Under the pieces are notes generated by a model. The model had not been told where the DNA came from, ran no database searches, and worked only from the letters and a program-made list of their open reading frames with translations. From assembly GCA_021827885.1 (NCBI GenBank), contig JAKAUD010000009.1, positions 1 to 8,975 on the forward strand: a DNA stretch of 8,975 nucleotides, read 5' to 3'. The stretch's first letter is position 1. Each line of letters starts with the position of its first letter. The DNA comes from Thermoplasmata archaeon. Lineage in GTDB: Archaea > Thermoplasmatota > Thermoplasmata > Thermoplasmatales > Thermoplasmataceae. A program made the translations under genes and the position numbers. Shown here piece after piece: positions 6,171 to 8,975 of this stretch.

Positions 6171-8410
6171 ATAGTCACATCATCTTAGGAGCAGGTCTTA
6201 TTGCAGTGGACCACGTCTTTTTATCAGATAGCAAGAAGTCATCGCCCAATTTTCTTGGGAGCATTGGAGGCGGATCTGTTTCCAACTGTCTTGCTATGTT
6301 GTCCTTACTTGGTCACAACTGTTATATTTTTGGGGTCTGGGGGAATGACTTAAGCAGATTTATAGCTGAAAGAGAATTTAAAGAGTATGAAATAAATTAC
6401 AGAAATGTGGTTGCGCGAGGAGATGTTACTAAAATTGTCAGCACTCGTCAGTACTCACATATGATATACAGTAACAAGAAGCACGAATATTTGGAGTCAT
6501 GCGCAAAATGTGGGGCTAGTTTTGGTAGGCGCTATCAAATGTCAAAAGACGATATTAAGAGAGAATTGTCTGCTTTGTCTTTGAAGGTAGGTGTGTTTGT
6601 GGTTGATAGAGCCAACGCTGCTACTGTCACGCTCGCTAAAAACGTCAAAAGAAAGAATGGTTTTGTTGCATATGATCTGAACTTCGTTTCCTACGGAAAA
6701 TACGCAGAAAGCATCGGGGCACTTCTAGAGCTAAGTGATTTAGTAAAAACTGATGCCAAAACACTTAGACAATTAATGAAGTTTACACATACTAATGACA
6801 TTACTAAATGGAAACATGAATATCCTAATCTGAAATATTTAGTAGTAACTGATTCCGAAAAGGGAGTGGATTGCTACTTCAATATTAACGGCAAAGAATC
6901 TTTTTTGCACAGAGATGCAATTGTGAACGAAAACGTCAAAGACACTGGTGGAGCTGGGGATGTATTTCTAGCGGTTTTAATTCACCAACTTATAAATAGC
7001 AATTCCCTGATGGACGCTTTGGATTTTCAAGAAAAAGTAGATAGATCACAGGCATTGGCATCTCTTAGCTGCAGTCTCTATGGTTCTAGAGCTCTTCAAA
7101 GATTCTTCCTAAATAATAGAATGTCTATGCAAGAAATAATGAATACTAGTAAGGAAATTCTTATCAGGAATCGGGTTGATAACACTCTTGATCCCAATAT
7201 TGGGCTCCCCAAATTTTCTATAAGACCATATATCTTAACAGAGAAAGGTATTTGCCCAGTTTGTAGACTACCAGACGGTAAGAAGCTGGTAGTTAAGGAA
7301 ATTAGAGATAGAGAGAATGTGTCGATTGATCAGATGGCTAAAACTCTGTCTGGAGTACCTAATGCTATGTTCTCTAGCTTCGAGGCATCGCTACCATTTA
7401 GAGATGCACTTAATTATCTGTTAGGGAAGAATGCAATTTTTGTAGGTTCAGGCGGGTCCTTTTCTGCGGCCACATTCGGTGAGTACCTCTCTATAAAAGG
7501 AAAAGGTGTTATGGCAAAGGCGATCACACCTTATGAAATAGAGGGGTGGCCCGTTATTCCGAAAGATGTCTGCGTATGGTTGATATCCCATGGTGGATTT
7601 AACACTGATATCTTGGGTGCAGCAAAGCATCTTCAAGACTTAAAAACTCGCGACGTAATAGTTCTTACTGGAAGCAAAAATTCACTTCTTGCGGATTTGG
7701 TAACTGACAATGGTTGGCAGTTGGTTCTAATTTCATCTACTGAGAGGAATTTTGTATCGACAATCGGGCTCCTGACTCAGGTATCTGCTTTGTCAGCATT
7801 GCTGGCTTCTGAGACACAACTTGAAGAAATCAAAGAATACTTCAACTTTGAGAATCTAAACAGTCGCCTTAAAGAATACTTTTCGGAGGTTCAGTCACTT
7901 ATAACCCCTGCTAGAGAATTTTTTGTAAGTGGTGTTGAACCTCACATCATTGCCTTTGCAAGAGGGTGGGGATGGCCAGCATTAATGGACTTGGAATCAA
8001 AGGTAATTGAAGGAGGAATTTGTACAATCGAGATATCGGAACTTAAGAATTACACGCATGGAAGGTGGATGAACCTGTATTATAGAGACAAAAGAGTTCT
8101 GGTTATATATGAAACGCCAGAGGATCTCGAACTTGTAAGTTTCTTAGAACAGAAATTTAAAAGATTTTCTCCTATAAAACTAAGCACTAGAAAACATGGG
8201 ATTACTGGCTCTGTAGACTTGATGATAAAAACACTTCTTGCAGCTAATTTCCTAGGAAATTTTGCAAAGAAGAATATTTTAAGACCAAAATTCCCGAAGC
8301 AAGGTAGGGGTCTGTACAGCTGGGAACCAAAGTTTAGGAAAGGTATATGGGAAAGAGAAAAAGGTAATACCGGACCTCTCTATAATGAAGAACAAAGTCT
8401 AAATCCATAA
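6167..8410 (+). CDS. PfkB-family kinase fused to a GlmS-like SIS domain
   Basis: This 747-residue protein joins two enzymes. Residues about 1-315 are a ribokinase/PfkB kinase: GGGSVSN (34-40) with the following helix LAMLSLLGH is the first signature, and DTGGAGD (259-265) is the ATP-binding second signature with catalytic Asp265. Residues about 385-705 are a double SIS unit of the GlmS/deglycase type: GSGGSFSAA (427-435), SHGGFNTD (474-481), LTGSKNSLLAD (500-510), LESKVIEGG (609-617) and ELKNYTHGRWMN (625-636). No glutaminase domain is present. Two CxxC pairs, C112/C115 inside a loop of the kinase and C363/C366 in the linker, may bind a metal. The kinase would phosphorylate a sugar or nucleoside, and the SIS half would isomerise or deglycosylate a sugar phosphate. 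The protein is cytosolic and is the last gene of the operon. Confidence 0.88.
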   Translation: MNSHIILGAGLIAVDHVFLSDSKKSSPNFLGSIGGGSVSNCLAMLSLLGHNCYIFGVWGNDLSRFIAEREFKEYEINYRNVVARGDVTKIVSTRQYSHMIYSNKKHEYLESCAKCGASFGRRYQMSKDDIKRELSALSLKVGVFVVDRANAATVTLAKNVKRKNGFVAYDLNFVSYGKYAESIGALLELSDLVKTDAKTLRQLMKFTHTNDITKWKHEYPNLKYLVVTDSEKGVDCYFNINGKESFLHRDAIVNENVKDTGGAGDVFLAVLIHQLINSNSLMDALDFQEKVDRSQALASLSCSLYGSRALQRFFLNNRMSMQEIMNTSKEILIRNRVDNTLDPNIGLPKFSIRPYILTEKGICPVCRLPDGKKLVVKEIRDRENVSIDQMAKTLSGVPNAMFSSFEASLPFRDALNYLLGKNAIFVGSGGSFSAATFGEYLSIKGKGVMAKAITPYEIEGWPVIPKDVCVWLISHGGFNTDILGAAKHLQDLKTRDVIVLTGSKNSLLADLVTDNGWQLVLISSTERNFVSTIGLLTQVSALSALLASETQLEEIKEYFNFENLNSRLKEYFSEVQSLITPAREFFVSGVEPHIIAFARGWGWPALMDLESKVIEGGICTIEISELKNYTHGRWMNLYYRDKRVLVIYETPEDLELVSFLEQKFKRFSPIKLSTRKHGITGSVDLMIKTLLAANFLGNFAKKNILRPKFPKQGRGLYSWEPKFRKGIWEREKGNTGPLYNEEQSLNP

Positions 8411-8540
8411 ACACAACTTTTCGTAACCAACATAACTGTTTCTTCTTCGACCGTGACCTCACTCTCTATTCACAGTCTTTCCAAGACAGCAAGGCCCTCA
8501 TCATTTCCTCTTCAGGGTGTTGCGACCATCGCATTCGCTC

Positions 8541-8570
8541 CTCTTCTCCTCCTCACAAATAGGAGAAGAG
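8541..8570. repeat. Perfect 10-bp inverted repeat (hairpin)
   Basis: CTCTTCTCCT (8541-8550) and AGGAGAAGAG (8561-8570) are exactly complementary around a 10-base loop. No T-run follows on either strand, so it is not a standard intrinsic terminator. It sits 130 bases after the operon stop and could stabilise the 3' end of the operon mRNA or be a protein site. Confidence 0.5.
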
Positions 8571-8826
8571 AATAGAAATAGAGCCAGTTACAAGGATTTG
8601 CTCTTACGATCAAGTGTTCCAGGAGGAGAGCCATCATCGGGTAAGTGGCATTTCAACGTTTACTGGTTGTGCGCCGTTGAACTGGAAATTAACAATTGGT
8701 CCACTATTATAACAATGAATCTTCAGCGGGATGTTACCTGCCCTGAACAGCTATGGGACAGAAAGGAGGAATGGACACCGGAGGGGACAGCTATACTATT
8801 TAAAGAGGTAAGGAAAATGAATACAT

Positions 8827-8836
8827 GGATTTGAAC
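8827..8836. repeat. Second T-loop-like copy beside the tRNA
   Basis: GGATTTGAAC is identical to 8860-8869, the T-loop and adjacent stem bases of the tRNA-Tyr gene, 33 bases away in the same orientation. The flanks do not match. It may be a scar of an earlier integration or excision, or a chance repeat. Confidence 0.35.
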
Positions 8837-8840
8837 TAAG

Positions 8841-8845
8841 AAAAA
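8841..8845 (-). terminator. Oligo-T terminator of the tRNA gene
   Basis: On the minus strand the tRNA 3' end is followed three bases later by TTTTT, a normal archaeal termination signal. In the island model this terminator is supplied by the integrated element. Confidence 0.45.
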
Positions 8846-8848
8846 GAG

Positions 8849-8863
8849 TCCCGGCTGCCGGAT
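8849..8863. repeat. Right attachment site (tRNA-Tyr 3' end)
   Basis: This is the intact copy of the 15-base repeat found at 170-184, and it forms the 3' end of tRNA-Tyr from the discriminator base inward. The repeat boundary at the left edge coincides exactly with the end of the mature tRNA: base 8848 differs from 169, as expected for an attB located at a tRNA 3' end. The island restores a complete tRNA gene. Confidence 0.75.
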
Positions 8864-8950
8864 TTGAACCAGCGACCTGTGGATGGCGGCGGTTGCGCCA
8901 CAGCGCTGTCCCTCTACAGTCCACCGCTCTACCAACTGAGCTAAGCCGGG
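8849..8950 (-). tRNA. tRNA-Tyr(GUA) with 29-nt intron
   Basis: Acceptor CCCGGCT (8950-8944) pairs fully with AGCCGGG (8856-8850). The D-arm is GCTC...GAGC (8941-8926). Anticodon stem GTGGA (8924-8920) pairs with TCCAC (8883-8879). The anticodon GTA is at 8917-8915. The T-arm is GCTGG-TTCAAAT-CCGGC (8873-8857), with one G-U pair, and the discriminator is A (8849). CCA is not encoded. The C1:G72 pair marks archaeal/eukaryotic tRNA-Tyr. Stem and loop close only if 29 bases (8885-8913, or 8884-8912, which give the same product) are removed after position 37 or 38, the usual archaeal intron site. I could not fold a canonical bulge-helix-bulge by eye. Confidence 0.93.
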
Positions 8951-8975
8951 TAAAGGGTTATCCCTGCAGACAAAA

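Larger units (their letters stand above)
8411..8848. other. Right end of the island, no clear gene
   Basis: Downstream of the operon are short T-rich spots (ACTTTTCG, TTTCTTCTTCG) that may terminate transcription weakly. A plus-strand frame 8517-8834 (GTG start, 105 residues) has a plausible C-terminal segment (LWDRKEEWTPEGTAILFKEV), but it has no family resemblance or clear ribosome binding site and contains a large hairpin near its start. I leave it uncalled; it may be a gene remnant. No tyrosine recombinase motif (R..HxLRH, Y) was found here or in any frame I read. Confidence 0.45.

Noticed and set aside
8517..8834. Plus-strand frame of 105 codons as a real gene
   Set aside because: No recognisable domain or start signal, and a hairpin within its start region. 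Kept only as a possible remnant in the description of 8411-8848.
8849..8950. Bacterial class II tRNA-Tyr with a long variable arm
   Set aside because: The extra bases lie next to the anticodon, before the 3' anticodon stem, and not in the variable loop. C1:G72 is also not bacterial.
1..8975. CRISPR array, rRNA or replication origin
   Set aside because: No regularly spaced repeats, rRNA-like stretches or iteron clusters were seen on either strand.

Overview
The window looks archaeal. The best evidence is a tRNA-Tyr(GUA) gene at the right edge on the minus strand. It has the C1:G72 pair and A73 discriminator typical of archaeal and eukaryotic tRNA-Tyr, lacks an encoded CCA, and is interrupted by a 29-nt intron next to the anticodon. 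TATA-like boxes and strong GGAGGTG-type Shine-Dalgarno sites agree with this, and some euryarchaeal lineage is plausible, but I cannot place it further.

Layout. Bases 1-169 hold no recognisable gene. At 170-184 lies an exact 15-base copy of the 3' end of the tRNA-Tyr gene, whose own copy is at 8849-8863. The roughly 8.7 kb between the two copies has the form of a genomic island integrated at the tRNA-Tyr 3' end, and no integrase gene is visible in it. The left part (185-1385) is mostly decayed: a possible small membrane protein, a purine-rich gene-free stretch and a frameshifted transposase-like relic. An AT-rich minus-strand gene follows (1386-3065), encoding a DUF262/HNH nuclease of the GmrSD/SspE type. 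Next is about 1.1 kb of degenerate sequence with frameshifted coding traces and an oligo-T terminator. A compact plus-strand operon (4212-8410) follows, and the last stretch (8411-8848) contains a hairpin and one doubtful ORF.

The operon is the centre of interest. It has three tightly coupled genes: (1) a phosphoribosyltransferase-like protein with a PRPP-loop-like motif, resembling the PRTase-type proteins reported in predicted conflict systems; (2) a 295-residue protein I do not recognise; (3) a 747-residue fusion of a PfkB sugar/nucleoside kinase with a GlmS-like SIS isomerase/deglycase unit. The three share one promoter region, which has a perfect TATA-overlapping dyad. Gene 2 starts 3 bases after gene 1 stops, and gene 3 overlaps gene 2 by ATGA. 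Chemically the set could make or remodel a phosphorylated sugar- or nucleoside-like metabolite.

Together, a modification-dependent-type nuclease gene and a coupled PRTase/kinase/isomerase operon on a tRNA-bounded island suggest a defence or conflict island whose operon may be undescribed. The defence role is inference from context and is not shown by the sequence itself.
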